DNA of 64,000 bases from Adhaeribacter terrigena (GCF_016623615.1 NZ_JAEHFX010000001.1:1-64000); one strand, 5' to 3'. Numbered from the stretch's first letter, positions 32,982-42,725 are shown. A program made the numbers and translations. Notes: a model not told the origin generated them from the letters alone.

Positions 32982-34858
32982 ATGCAAAAAAAACTATCCC
33001 ATTATTCTTGCAGGCTTTTAGGAGCGTAAAACGTCCGAAAGCAAAACTTGTCATTTTATCGTTTGTGCTTTTAACGTTATTTAGCAGGGTAGCCAACGCC
33101 CAGAACGAAAGCATTTTAAAGCATTTGAGCATTAAGGCTGAAAATCTGAACACTACGCAGCGTGGGCGTTTAGAAAAGCTTAATAACCACAACATCTATA
33201 AAAGCATCCATTTTGTAGAAACCCAGGACCCAGAACTTGTGCAGGATAATGGCTTGCTTAAACTAGAGCTTCCTTACATTGCCTGCCCGGATTTACATTT
33301 TGCCGTTGCCAACGTAGAAAAAACAAATGAAAATAATTACCAATGGTACGGACAAACGGTAGAAAAACCGGATTATGAAACAGATAGCCTTTGCGGCTCA
33401 GGCTCATTAACCATAATGAAAAATAATGGCTTGATTATCGGCCACATAACCCTGGAAAACCGTAGCTTTGAACTCTACGACCTGACTGGAGGCGTACAGG
33501 CGCTCTGCGAAACCGATCTAAGCTTATTTACTGCGGAAGAGTGCGCCGCCGATATGGATGCCGATAGCATTGCTTATCGTACTAATGGCTCCGACCCTTG
33601 CGAGGTAGCTACTACAAAAGTTTTAGTTTTATACACTCCGGCTGCCTTAAACTACGAAACTGATATTACCGGTAAAGCCAACTTAGCCATTAGCCAGCTT
33701 AATAACATATGGGCAAATAGCGGCATTAATAATAGTCTGTATATTGCCTCCATTCAGCCATTAAGCTTTACGGAAGGCACAAATGGAATAATGGCTGATG
33801 TGATTCAACTATCTAACAATACTACCGCCCAGAATTAGCGGGCAATCCATAAGGCTGAAATTGTGGTCTTGTTGACTGCGCCGGGCTATAACGCTTATGG
33901 AGTAGTAAAAGATATAGGCGGGGCATTTGCTGATTCTTACGCTATTGTAGATATTACAGCAGCTACCACAGGCCGTTTTACCTTTGCGCATGAAATCACC
34001 CATTTATACGGTGGCAGACATAATACTGACCCTGACCCTGGAAATGCACATGGTGCTGTATTTAGGACAGGAGATGTTTTAGGCTTTTTTGGGACAAAGC
34101 GTTATACATTAATGGCTGTAGGAGGTGATTCTAGAATAGAACATGTGTCGAACCCGGATGTAAAATATAAAAAGAAAGCAACTGGTAATACCAATCATAA
34201 TAATGCTCAAAAAGTAAATGATTTAAAATATCATATAGCCAGTTTTTACCCGGAACCGCCAAAGTCTTTTCAGGCTTCTGCCTCTGTGTACTATTACTTA
34301 AATTCTTGCCAAAGCGAAGGCGTGGTTAAGGCAGCTGTGCAATGCGGGCTAGGGCCTTACCAATACCAATGGTATTCCAGCCAGGATGGCTATAACTGGA
34401 TGCCTAAAGGAACCAGCAGTGCAGAACCTTTCTCGGTGCCAGCAAACAGCGCCAACCGCAAGTTCTATTTTATGAAAGTGGTAGTAACTGATGCTAATAA
34501 TCACACTGTCACTTCAAAAGTAAGCTTCCGGTATTTCTGTATTGCTCCTCCTGATCCAGACCTGAATCGTCGTGCCCAAACGTTGCAGCAAAACCCTATT
34601 GCCGAAAATATCAGCATTTTCCCAAATCCGAACAGCGGAAAATTTACGATAACCTTACCGGAAAGTGTAACAGGTTTTACTAATATACTGTTAAAAGACC
34701 TGAGCGGAAAAACTGTTGTGAATCTTTATGAAGGTGCAATAGATGAAAAAACGAAGCAGTTAAACCTGGATAGCAAAAACCGCCATCTGCGTGGTTTATA
34801 TCTATTGCAGATTGAAACGGCGGGCATAACCCTGCATCGTAAAATAATGTTAGAATAA
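32982..34858 (+). pseudogene. Reprolysin-like metzincin protease, T9SS cargo, two lesions
   Basis: The reading frame from 33008 to 34858 is continuous except for one TAG at 33836-33838 (context TTAQN-stop-RAIHKAEIVVLLTAPG). Upstream, the only good ATG (32982) is out of frame by one base; adding one A to the run of eight at 32986-32993 gives MQKKTIPLFLQAF and then the signal sequence LVILSFVLLTLFSRVANAQ. The intact protein would have a metzincin site HEITHLYGGRH in the second half and a T9SS sorting domain (IFPNPNSGKFTITLPE to HLRGLYLLQIETAGITLHRKIML). With two independent breaks it is probably a pseudogene; sequencing errors or stop suppression are alternatives. Confidence 0.75.
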
Positions 34859-34873
34859 CTAAGGTAAAGATTT

Positions 34874-35407
34874 ATGAAAAATTTATTTATAATACTCTTT
34901 ACCTTCCTTTTCTTTGGGTGTTCAAAAGAGAAAAATCAACCGATAGAAGGTTCGTTAACCTGTAAACTCAATGGTACATATTGGACTGGAAAGATTAAAG
35001 GCTCAAATAGAGGGGCTAAATTTGGTTTTGTGTGCCAAAAGTTAAAAATAATTGATGGAAAAGAGGTGCCTTGGCAGGATCTTGGATTCGGTGCAGTAAA
35101 TAAAAATGTTAATACTCAACGCTTATATGAGGCAAATCAGCTAGTTAATGAACATCCTGATATCGCCAGTACTTATGCAACCTTTAATACTGCTCAAGAT
35201 GATGGCGATGTAGTTTGTGATATCTACAAATTGATAGAAGCTGATTCACTAACCAACTATATCCGCATTACCAAAGAAACTGGTAATTACAAAGAAGTTT
35301 GGGGCGAGTTCAGCGTAAACTTTGTAAGAACGCGCGGCTGCACAGAAAGCACCTTGCCCGATACGCTTAGAATCAGGGATGGACAGTTTCATGTAGTACT
35401 GGAATAA
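34874..35407 (+). CDS. Lipoprotein of unknown function
   Basis: The 177-residue product has a short signal with lipobox FFGCSK (Cys at residue 16). The mature domain starts GSLTCKLNGTYWTGKIKG, a pattern (NG-x-xW near the start) common to small Bacteroidota lipoproteins of the DUF6252 type, and has a CTESTLPDTLRIRDGQF end. It lies 15 nt after the metzincin pseudogene and may have been cotranscribed with it, perhaps as a partner or inhibitor (speculative). Its stop codon merges with a 29-bp element. Confidence 0.65.
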   Translation: MKNLFIILFTFLFFGCSKEKNQPIEGSLTCKLNGTYWTGKIKGSNRGAKFGFVCQKLKIIDGKEVPWQDLGFGAVNKNVNTQRLYEANQLVNEHPDIASTYATFNTAQDDGDVVCDIYKLIEADSLTNYIRITKETGNYKEVWGEFSVNFVRTRGCTESTLPDTLRIRDGQFHVVLE

Positions 35408-35435
35408 AAACGCTATCGTTTTAACCTAAAAAAGT
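35407..35435 (+). repeat. 29-bp element on lipoprotein stop codon
   Basis: Perfect blocks and inner TCGTTTT; the first A is the last base of the TAA stop. Confidence 0.85.
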
Positions 35436-35464
35436 CCCGTTGGTTTATACCGGCAGGACTTTTT
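35428..35464. terminator. Terminator between convergent genes
   Basis: AAAAAGTCC pairs with GGACTTTT with some mismatches in the upper stem; its left arm is part of the 29-bp element. Confidence 0.7.
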
Positions 35465-35480
35465 ACTTTTTAAAGCGCTG

Positions 35481-35509
35481 ATAACGCTATACTTTCAGGC
35501 TAAAAAACT
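35481..35509 (+). repeat. 29-bp element, intergenic
   Basis: Blocks ATAACGCTA and AAAAACT; inner TACTTTC. Confidence 0.75.
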
Positions 35510-35548
35510 GCTACCCAAGTCAAGGGTTTTTCTGGTGCAAGTGTTCAG

Positions 35549-36289
35549 CTAAATAATATTAAATTTCGCCATTAATTCCTTCCGGAAAGATTTTCCGATC
35601 GGGATCGATTTTTCGGTGATGATAAGCGAATTTTCTTCAAAAGCATCTACCTTTTCCAGGTTTACGATGTAAGACCGGTGCGTGCGCACAAAGTTTTTGG
35701 AAGGCAGCTTGGTTTCCATTTCCTTCAGCGTGGAGCTTATTAAATATTTATGGCCCGGCGTAATAATAAAGGAATAGTTGTCGTAAGCTTCCACCCACAA
35801 AATATCTTTCAGCGCAATCTTCACCATGCGGTGCTTTACTTTTACAAATAAATATTCATTCGTAAAAGCGCTGTCAGAAACCGGGGTGGCGGTTTTGGGT
35901 TCTACACGTTCTTTGTCGCGGTTATGCTTGTAAAGTGCAATTTCTATGGCCGAACGCAGGTCTTTGTCGTCGAAAGGTTTTACAATAAAGCCGTAGGGTT
36001 CGGTGGTTTTTGCCCGGTCTATAGTAGCCTTGTCGGCGTATGCGGTCAGGAAAATGAACGGGATATCAAATTCCTGTTTTATCTGAGCCGCCAGTTCCAC
36101 GCCATCTATGTCGCCTTTCAGGTGAATATCGAGCAGGAGCAGGTCCGGTTGGGTTTCGCGGATAATTTCTATTAAATGGTCGCCGGAGTCTATTGCACAA
36201 ATATTATAACCCAGCTCTTCGAGGCAGGAAGCAATATCTTCAGCAATAATTATTTCGTCTTCAGCAATAAGGATTTTAGGTGTAGCCAT
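35549..36289 (-). CDS. LytTR-family response regulator
   Basis: The 246-residue protein has an N-terminal receiver domain with acidic pocket (AEDE at 9-12) and phosphoacceptor Asp54 in LLLLDIHLKGD, followed by Thr and Lys of the switch (FLTAY, VKPF). The C-terminal LytTR DNA-binding domain reads VKIALKDILWVEAYDNYSFI, LKEMETKLPSKNFVRTHRSYIVNLEKVDAF and IPIGKSFRKELMAKF. It lies 14 nt downstream of the sensor kinase gene and is its likely partner. Target genes are unknown. Confidence 0.93.
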   Translation of the reverse strand: MATPKILIAEDEIIIAEDIASCLEELGYNICAIDSGDHLIEIIRETQPDLLLLDIHLKGDIDGVELAAQIKQEFDIPFIFLTAYADKATIDRAKTTEPYGFIVKPFDDKDLRSAIEIALYKHNRDKERVEPKTATPVSDSAFTNEYLFVKVKHRMVKIALKDILWVEAYDNYSFIITPGHKYLISSTLKEMETKLPSKNFVRTHRSYIVNLEKVDAFEENSLIITEKSIPIGKSFRKELMAKFNII

Positions 36290-36303
36290 TTTTCCAAATT
36301 CTT

Positions 36304-39303
36304 TTATTGTGGTAAGATAACAAATTGAAGCCGGATTTGCGTGCCGCCTTCAGAATAAAATTTTAAGGTACCGTGTAATTTTTTAATTAATGAACTAACC
36401 AGCTGCAATCCGAAACTCGTAGCCATTTTTTCTTCGAAGTTATCGGGCAGGCCGGTGCCATCGTCGCTGATCGTGAGCGTATAATCCGTTTCGGTTACGC
36501 GCAGCAATTCTATCAGAAGGGTGCCTTTGCGCTGGTCAGGAAATGCATACTTTAACGTGTTAGAAACTAATTCGTTCACAATCAGTCCCAGGGTTAAAGC
36601 CGTATCAATATCGAGGTATAACGTCGGAATATCGAACTCGAGCCGCACGTGGTCTTCGCGCACGCCATATGATGAAAAAAGGCTGCGGCAGAGCGTCTGT
36701 ACGTACTCCGAAAGATCGATGCACGAAAGTTCTTCGCGCTGGTAAAGCCGCATGTGCAGCATCGAGATAGATTTTATCCGGTCTTTAATATCCCGCAGGG
36801 TTTCCAGGGCAGCCGGGTCGGTCAGGTGCCGCGATTGTAGATTCAACAAACTGGTAATGATCTGGAGGTTGTTTTTTACCCGGTGGTGCACCTCTTTCAG
36901 CAGAACTTCTTTTTCCTGGTTTTTCCTTTCCAGCATCAGTGTGCGTTGCTTCACGTTTGCTTCCAGCAGCGTATTGAGGCGGCGCAGGTTGCGTTCGCGC
37001 CAGCGTACCAGGCCCAATGCAAAACCGCTGATCAGTAAAACAGCAATGGCCACTATGCGGTCTTTGCTCCAGAATGCCGGCGTAATGCTAAAGGCATAAT
37101 CCGTTGAGTTTTCTACGCAGCTGCCGTTCCGGATACAGGCTTTTACCATAAATTTATAATTGCCCGGCGGCAGGTTAGAATAAGTTACAGCCGTATTGGT
37201 AGTTGGCTCCGACCATTTTCTATCGAAACCCTCCAGTTTGGTCATATAGGTTACCAGCTCAGGGTTGGTAAGATAAATGCCGCGATATTCAAAAGTAACA
37301 TGGTTCTCGTCGTATGGCAGCTTCAGGTTATCGGGCATGTTAAGCCCATGCGTAGAGGTGTAGCCGCGTTCTTTCCAGTTTACCGGCTGCCCGAAAAGTT
37401 TGATCGCAAAAATATTGAGCAGGGGCGTTGGTAACCCGCGTTTTTCATTTTCGGGGCTATACCGGATCAGGCCGTTCACCGTTCCGACCCACATATTGCC
37501 CCCTCTGCCTTCTTCCAGCGCATTAGAGTTTACTTCTATGCCCCGAAAGCCGTCGGCGGTTGTAAAGCGTTTCATCTGCCCGGATGGGTCTTTATAATAT
37601 TCCTTTAAATTCAGCCGGTTCATACCGCTAATGGTGCCTACCCAAAGCTGATCTGCCGAATCGATGCGCAGGCTGGTTACTGATTCTGAAAGCAGGTTGC
37701 GGTCTTTATCAATATGATCGTGGGTGGTCTTTTTCAGGTCAGGCGAAATCCGGGCCAGGCCATGGTCGAAACTCGCGACCCATAAATTGCCTTTAAAGTC
37801 CTGGGTAATGCTGGTAATTTCCTTGAAGTTCATGGCGGCCGCCTGAGGATGACGCCGGAAAGTGCCATTTTTAAAGAGGTAAACGCCCGATTTTGTACCA
37901 GCCCAAAGCTGTTTATCTTTGTCTATAAACAGGCTGGTAATAAAATTGTCTTTCTGGTTGCCGTAGATCTTGTAATTCCGGAAACGGTTATTTTCCAGCA
38001 AGGAAAGTCCTTCGTTGGTTCCGATCCAGATGCGGTTGTCGGTTTCGGGCAGAATATAATTGGCAATGTTAAAGACCAGGCCATCCTGAAACGTATATTT
38101 TCTGAATCCTGCGCCTTCGAAGCGGGCAATGCCGTTATTGGTAGCAAACCACATGGCGCCGCCCGGTGCTTTGGCAATGTGGTTCACAATGTTGTGGGGC
38201 AGGCCGTTTTCGGTTGTATACCATTTAAAAGTGTTGCCGGTACGTACTCCCGCACCGCCATCAAAAGTGCCGATCCATAAATTGCCCTGCGCATTGCGCG
38301 CCACCGTTCTTATATTTTTGTTTCTTACGCCTTCGGGCTCTAAATAATACGTGAAACTGGAAGGTGTATACCGCTGCAGACCATTATTCAGCGCCCCCAG
38401 CCATAAATTCCCTTCCCGGTCGTAAAGCAGGCTATGAATGTAGTTGCAGGCTAAACCGTTTTTGGAGGTCAGGCGGGTCATCTTTTTACCGTCGAAGCTC
38501 AATAAACCACCGCCATCCAGACCCATCCAGAGTTTGCCCTCCGAATCTTCTGCAATGGCCATGGTGCGGTTTAGGTTCTGGTCTGTATCCGGGTAAAACG
38601 GCTTGAAATTCTGGCCGTCGAATCTGGTAAAGCCACCGTAAGTTCCGATCCAGATGGTGCCGTTGCGGCTTTCGAAAAGCGAATAAACGATCAGGTTGCT
38701 TAACCCGTTCTCTAAAGTAAAGTGCTCGGTAGTTTTGCCGTTGTAACGATAAAGCCCTTCGCCCAAAGTGCCTAGCCAAAGGTTGTTGTTACGGTCGAAA
38801 CGGATGGTCCAGAAATTTTTGGCCGGAACGCCGGTACTGGCCGGGAGTGGCTTGAACGTGTTGCCTTCCAGGAAATAAATGCCTTTTGGGGTAGCCACAT
38901 ATAAACGGCCGTTTTTATCTTCGGTAATACTGGTAATGCCGCCGTATGGCAAACCGTTTTGAGTGCCGTAAGCCGTAAATTTACTGAAACCTGATAAACG
39001 ATTTATGCCGTTGTCGTAGGTGCCGATCCAGGTTGCGCCCTGGCGGGTCTGGTAAACACAACTGATGCTGGTGCTGCTTAAACCGTTTTCTTTCGTGAAA
39101 TTGGTAAAACGCAGCCCGTCGAAAGTAGATAAGCCGCCCATCGTGCCGATCCACATAAAACCCCAGTGACCCTGTACCATGCTGGTAACTTCGGTTTGGG
39201 GCAAGCCTTCTTCCGGGGTCCAGATTTTTAAATTGTATTGCTGCGCCGATAAAAAATTTACCGACGAGCAGATCAAAAATAATGTAAGCAAAAAAGCGCG
39301 CAT
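36304..39303 (-). CDS. Two-component-propeller sensor histidine kinase (HisKA_2 type)
   Basis: The 999-residue protein has a signal peptide, then about 14 regulatory propeller repeats (for example GLPQTEVTSMVQGHWGFMWIGTMGGLSTFDG and NGLSNLIVYSLFESRNGTIWIGTYGG) in the periplasm, a Y_Y_Y domain (YSNLPPGNYKFMVKA), one membrane segment (IVAIAVLLISGFALGLV), a short coiled coil and a HisKA_2 domain with KEVHHRVKNNLQIITSLLNLQSR (His806 or His807). The ATPase domain follows (LVNELVSNTLKYAF, SDDGTGLPDNF). Such sensors often respond to glycans or nutrients. Its partner is the LytTR regulator 14 nt downstream. Confidence 0.93.
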   Translation of the reverse strand: MRAFLLTLFLICSSVNFLSAQQYNLKIWTPEEGLPQTEVTSMVQGHWGFMWIGTMGGLSTFDGLRFTNFTKENGLSSTSISCVYQTRQGATWIGTYDNGINRLSGFSKFTAYGTQNGLPYGGITSITEDKNGRLYVATPKGIYFLEGNTFKPLPASTGVPAKNFWTIRFDRNNNLWLGTLGEGLYRYNGKTTEHFTLENGLSNLIVYSLFESRNGTIWIGTYGGFTRFDGQNFKPFYPDTDQNLNRTMAIAEDSEGKLWMGLDGGGLLSFDGKKMTRLTSKNGLACNYIHSLLYDREGNLWLGALNNGLQRYTPSSFTYYLEPEGVRNKNIRTVARNAQGNLWIGTFDGGAGVRTGNTFKWYTTENGLPHNIVNHIAKAPGGAMWFATNNGIARFEGAGFRKYTFQDGLVFNIANYILPETDNRIWIGTNEGLSLLENNRFRNYKIYGNQKDNFITSLFIDKDKQLWAGTKSGVYLFKNGTFRRHPQAAAMNFKEITSITQDFKGNLWVASFDHGLARISPDLKKTTHDHIDKDRNLLSESVTSLRIDSADQLWVGTISGMNRLNLKEYYKDPSGQMKRFTTADGFRGIEVNSNALEEGRGGNMWVGTVNGLIRYSPENEKRGLPTPLLNIFAIKLFGQPVNWKERGYTSTHGLNMPDNLKLPYDENHVTFEYRGIYLTNPELVTYMTKLEGFDRKWSEPTTNTAVTYSNLPPGNYKFMVKACIRNGSCVENSTDYAFSITPAFWSKDRIVAIAVLLISGFALGLVRWRERNLRRLNTLLEANVKQRTLMLERKNQEKEVLLKEVHHRVKNNLQIITSLLNLQSRHLTDPAALETLRDIKDRIKSISMLHMRLYQREELSCIDLSEYVQTLCRSLFSSYGVREDHVRLEFDIPTLYLDIDTALTLGLIVNELVSNTLKYAFPDQRKGTLLIELLRVTETDYTLTISDDGTGLPDNFEEKMATSFGLQLVSSLIKKLHGTLKFYSEGGTQIRLQFVILPQ

Positions 39304-39342
39304 GTTCTTCAGGCTGAATACTGCCTGTACTCTAAACCAGAT

Positions 39343-39371
39343 TAAATATAGTATTTTTTGTTTTCAGCAAA
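39343..39371 (-). promoter_or_regulatory. Probable promoter of the sensor kinase operon
   Basis: On the minus strand TTTG (39368-39371) lies 17 nt before TATATTTA (39343-39350), close to the TTTG/TAnnTTTG pattern. Confidence 0.4.
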
Positions 39372-39445
39372 CAACACAGCAACTTAAATCTGGTAAATGC
39401 AGCTTTTTAGAGGGTGAACGATGTTGAAATAGACCGGCTTACAGC

Positions 39446-39474
39446 AGTTTCTCAGCTTTAAACCCTACCGTTTT
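39446..39474 (-). repeat. 29-bp element on glycosyltransferase stop codon
   Basis: Blocks AGTTTCT and TACCGTTTT with perfect inner GGGTTTA on the gene strand; its first A overlaps the TAA stop. Confidence 0.8.
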
Positions 39475-40586
39475 TAGTGCAATTCAAGCTCCTGATTTTC
39501 TGCCAGCACCTGCCGGTAAATTTCCAGCGTACGCTTTGCCGTGTTTTCTTTCCGGAAATTTTGCAGAAAACGGCAAGCTTGTTCGGTTAAGATCTGCCGC
39601 AGTTTCTCATTGGTTAAAACCCGTTGTACCTGGTACGCTAATTGTTCGGTGTCGTAAACGTTGGCCAATAAACCGGTTTCGCCTTCTTTCACAATTTCCG
39701 GAATGCCGCCGCCCCGCGTAGCCACCACCGGCACCCGGCACGCAAAGGCATCCAGAATAGTAGTGCCCAGGCCTTCGGTTTGCGAGGTAATTAAAAATAC
39801 GTCCAACTCCGGCAGAATCTCCGGCACATCGTTGCGGAAACCGGTAAAAATAATGTGCGCTGTCAGGTTTTTTTGTTTTACAAAGGCTTCTATTTCGGCA
39901 CGCATCGGGCCATCGCCGATAATAAAGAATTTCGCGTGCAGCCCTTTCTGCAGCAAAAGTTCAGCGGTACTTACAAACGTGAAATAATCTTTCTGCTCCG
40001 CAATAGCCGAAATATTGCCAATGATCAGCTGATGTTCCGGCAGGTTAAATTCTTTGTGCAGCTTACCGGTGTTCTTGCTGTTTTCGAAACGGCTCAGATC
40101 AATGCCGCTGTGCACGGTTACGCAGATCTGCGGGCGTTTAAGCGAAGGCATGGTAATTTCGCGGATCTTTTCTGAAACGCAGATCACCCGTTTTATGCCC
40201 TTGTAATTGTATTTGAATTTGGAAAACCAATTCTTTTTCACCGGAAAATCGACGCGGCGGCTTAAAATAATGGGCGGTTTATTGCCCAGCACCGCCCCCC
40301 AAACGCTCAAGCCATGCGAATGCGAACTATGCGCGTGCACCAGGTCAATTCTGTTTTCAGCACAATATTTTTTCAGCTGCGAAGCCGTGTAAAGGTCAAA
40401 TTCGTTCGCGAAAGGCAAGGCTACGTGCGGCAGATTCTGCTTCTTACAGTATTCTTCGAAAGGCGTGTTTTTTCTACAAGCCACAAAACAGTTTTCGCCG
40501 TTTTTCCGGAGTTCTTCTATTAAATAAGCAATTTGCTGTTCGCCGCCGCGCCAGGTTTTTTCCGAACTTACATGCAGAATATTCAT
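39474..40586 (-). CDS. Family 4 glycosyltransferase
   Basis: The 370-residue GT-B enzyme begins MNILHVSSEKTWRGGEQQIAYLIEEL, with the acceptor-side GG loop, and has the nucleotide-sugar half IIGNISAIAEQKDYFTFVSTAELLLQKG, FIIGDGPMRAEIEAF and SQTEGLGTTILDAFACRVPVVATRGGGIPEIV, which contains the EX7E-like motif. It is the last gene of a run with a family 2 glycosyltransferase and an O-antigen ligase, so it probably acts in lipopolysaccharide core or O-antigen synthesis. Donor and acceptor are unknown. Confidence 0.88.
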   Translation of the reverse strand: MNILHVSSEKTWRGGEQQIAYLIEELRKNGENCFVACRKNTPFEEYCKKQNLPHVALPFANEFDLYTASQLKKYCAENRIDLVHAHSSHSHGLSVWGAVLGNKPPIILSRRVDFPVKKNWFSKFKYNYKGIKRVICVSEKIREITMPSLKRPQICVTVHSGIDLSRFENSKNTGKLHKEFNLPEHQLIIGNISAIAEQKDYFTFVSTAELLLQKGLHAKFFIIGDGPMRAEIEAFVKQKNLTAHIIFTGFRNDVPEILPELDVFLITSQTEGLGTTILDAFACRVPVVATRGGGIPEIVKEGETGLLANVYDTEQLAYQVQRVLTNEKLRQILTEQACRFLQNFRKENTAKRTLEIYRQVLAENQELELH

Positions 40587-40590
40587 TAGA

Positions 40591-40619
40591 AAAACGGTAG
40601 GGTTTGGGGTGTAAAAAGT
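40591..40619 (+). repeat. 29-bp element between glycosyltransferase genes
   Basis: Perfect blocks and inner GGGTTTG; antisense to the operon, filling most of the 39-nt gap. Confidence 0.85.
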
Positions 40620-40625
40620 CTGAGC

Positions 40626-41393
40626 CTATTTATTTTTTGCCTGCTGGAAAAGTTCGGCGGCTTTGGCATATTTTAAATAAACCGCCATGGCCGAAATTTT
40701 GCAGATGGTATAGCCGTAAAAGCCATCCAGAAAACCACGTTTAATTATATAGCTCAGGCAAAATTTCAGCGAAGGTTTGAGGAATAACTGGTACGCCGTA
40801 GGTTTTTTGCCTTTCTTGAAAAGCTGCTGCGCGCCAATGGAAGTAAATTTGTTTACCTGCTCAAAGTGCTGCGAAATGGTGTAAAACGAATAATGGAGCA
40901 AGTCGCCGGACAGGTATTTTACGTTTGCGTTCGATTCCATTATGAATTTATCGTGGGGGTTGGTGCCGCCCCACTGGCCTTTGCGGCTGTCCCAGAGGCG
41001 CAGTTTCCGGTCCGGGTACCAGCCGCTGTGTTTTATCCATTGGCCGCAGTAATTGGTCAGCCGGTTCAGAAAATAACCGTCGGCCTGCCAGTTGTTTTTC
41101 ACCGTTTTTATCGTTTCGATCAGTTCCGGACTCAGGGCTTCGTCGGCGTCTAAAGAAAGGATGTGCGGAAAAGCAGCCTGCGTAATGGCGTAATTTTTCT
41201 GTTCGATGTGGCCGGCAAAAGCGTGCTGCACAAATTTTACGCCTAGTTCCCGGCAAATTTCTTCCGTGCGGTCTTTAGAAAAAGAATCTACCACCACCAC
41301 TTCGTCGGCAATTTCCCGGACCGAATTCACGCAGCGCGCAATATTCTTCTCCTCGTTGAAAGTAATGATTACGACCGAAAGTTTAACCTGCAT
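40626..41393 (-). CDS. Family 2 glycosyltransferase (LPS core type)
   Basis: The 255-residue GT-A enzyme starts VKLSVVIITFNEEKNIARCVNSVREIADEVVVVDSFSKDRT and has the metal-binding region ILSLDADEALSPEL (DxD-like). The segments WYPDRKLRLWDSRKGQWGG and HDKF resemble WaaE/KdtX-type transferases that add a sugar to the lipopolysaccharide inner core. It lies 24 nt after the O-antigen ligase gene. Hydrophobic stretches near the C-terminus may associate with the inner membrane. Confidence 0.88.
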   Translation of the reverse strand: MQVKLSVVIITFNEEKNIARCVNSVREIADEVVVVDSFSKDRTEEICRELGVKFVQHAFAGHIEQKNYAITQAAFPHILSLDADEALSPELIETIKTVKNNWQADGYFLNRLTNYCGQWIKHSGWYPDRKLRLWDSRKGQWGGTNPHDKFIMESNANVKYLSGDLLHYSFYTISQHFEQVNKFTSIGAQQLFKKGKKPTAYQLFLKPSLKFCLSYIIKRGFLDGFYGYTICKISAMAVYLKYAKAAELFQQAKNK

Positions 41394-41417
41394 GGCAAGC
41401 GGAAAAATAATTGAAAT

Positions 41418-42725
41418 TTAAACTGATTGAATTGGCTGCGCATCCTGATCATACTTCTGTAACCCGATAAACGCCATAAACGTGCAGAAAAGCATGCTGT
41501 CTACCTGCGTGGCCAGCACCGTATCGGGCAGCATATTTACCAGGTAAAAAACCAGGAAAGCCAGTCCGTAAAAATAAAGCTGCCCGCGGCCGCGCAAATT
41601 CAAAAGCCAGAAACCCAAAACCGCCAGGAAAACGAGTAAACCAAAAATGCCGGTCATGCCCCAGAAAAGCAGGTATTGGTTGTGCGTGTTCAGTTCCATT
41701 TCCGGGTTATTAGCGGAATACGCTTTCCGAAGTTCCGGGTGGAAATCGCCGGTGCCGGTACCCAGAACCGGATTTTGCTGCACCACCTGCCACATGTTTT
41801 TATAAGAAACCAGCCGCCGCAGCGTAGTGAAATGTTCGTAATCGTATTGTTTGTATTCCTGGTTTTCGAGCAGGTCCATTTCCCATTTGGTCTGGTAAAA
41901 ACGTTCCTGCACCGGTTTCAGGGTTTTAAAACTCACGTAAGGAATTCCGGCAAAAAATAGTATTCCAACTAAAACCAGCATGGTAGCGGCCGCCATTTTG
42001 CCGGTGCGTTTTCTTAGTTTCGGATATAAAATATTTACGGCAATGGCTACGGCATAAACCAGCAGGCTTATAAACAAAGCCAGCTGCGCGCCACGCCCGC
42101 CCAGAATAAGCATGGTAAAAAGTAGCAGAGGCAAAGCTGCCAAAAGTACTTTCCGTTTGTAGTTTACCACAATCAAATAAAGGCTGCTTAAAACGGCCAC
42201 CGCCGTTAGGCTACTGAACTGAAGCCGGTCTATAAAAGGCGAATACAAGCCGAATGCGGCGCGGTGAATATTATCCGGGTAAGGTAGCGTCAGTTTAGTA
42301 GCGTTGGCAATGCTGCGGGCGGTTTCTTCGGGAAGCAAATAAAGCAGCACAATAAAGGCGCAGGCGGTGCCGGTAGCCAGAATGTAGGCCAGGTTCAGTT
42401 TGCGGAAATTTTCCTGCAACAGCCGGGCGTGCAGCAGAAATAAAAGCGGAATAATTAAAAAGCGGTGCTGATGTTTTAAAATCTTCCAGCCGTTTTGCAG
42501 ATCTTCCGTATACAACATTCCTAAAATCAATATTCCGGAAATGAGCGTGAGCGCCGCCACGTTTTTGTAGCGCAGAACGCTATGCTTTAAGCCCGAAAAA
42601 GTGCCCGGCCAGAACGAAAGAATGACCAAGGCCACTTCGGCTACGTTAGCAAACGCTTTAAAAAGCGGCAACGAGCAGAAATAAAACAACCAGGCAAAAA
42701 GCAATAAACGGTTTTTAAGCGGCAT
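41418..42725 (-). CDS. O-antigen ligase/polymerase family protein
   Basis: The 435-residue membrane protein has roughly ten to twelve membrane segments and the Wzy_C signature in its large loop: NPVLGTGTGDFHPELRKAY and ELNTHNQYLLFWGMTGIFGLLVFL. Proteins of this family join O-antigen to lipid A core or polymerise it in the inner membrane. It is the first gene of the three-gene envelope glycan unit. A coding 29-bp element (42574-42602) encodes TFSGLKHSVL in a loop near residue 45. Confidence 0.87.
   Translation of the reverse strand: MPLKNRLLLFAWLFYFCSLPLFKAFANVAEVALVILSFWPGTFSGLKHSVLRYKNVAALTLISGILILGMLYTEDLQNGWKILKHQHRFLIIPLLFLLHARLLQENFRKLNLAYILATGTACAFIVLLYLLPEETARSIANATKLTLPYPDNIHRAAFGLYSPFIDRLQFSSLTAVAVLSSLYLIVVNYKRKVLLAALPLLLFTMLILGGRGAQLALFISLLVYAVAIAVNILYPKLRKRTGKMAAATMLVLVGILFFAGIPYVSFKTLKPVQERFYQTKWEMDLLENQEYKQYDYEHFTTLRRLVSYKNMWQVVQQNPVLGTGTGDFHPELRKAYSANNPEMELNTHNQYLLFWGMTGIFGLLVFLAVLGFWLLNLRGRGQLYFYGLAFLVFYLVNMLPDTVLATQVDSMLFCTFMAFIGLQKYDQDAQPIQSV
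42574..42602 (+). repeat. 29-bp element, coding copy in O-antigen ligase gene
   Basis: Blocks AGAACGCTA and AAAAAGT with inner TGCTTTA; encodes T-F-S-G-L-K-H-S-V-L on the gene strand. Confidence 0.75.

Noticed and set aside
33863-34858. Independent gene starting after the TAG in the metzincin
   Set aside because: It is in the same frame as the upstream part, lacks a signal peptide, and starts in the middle of the catalytic domain, so it is the second half of one broken gene.
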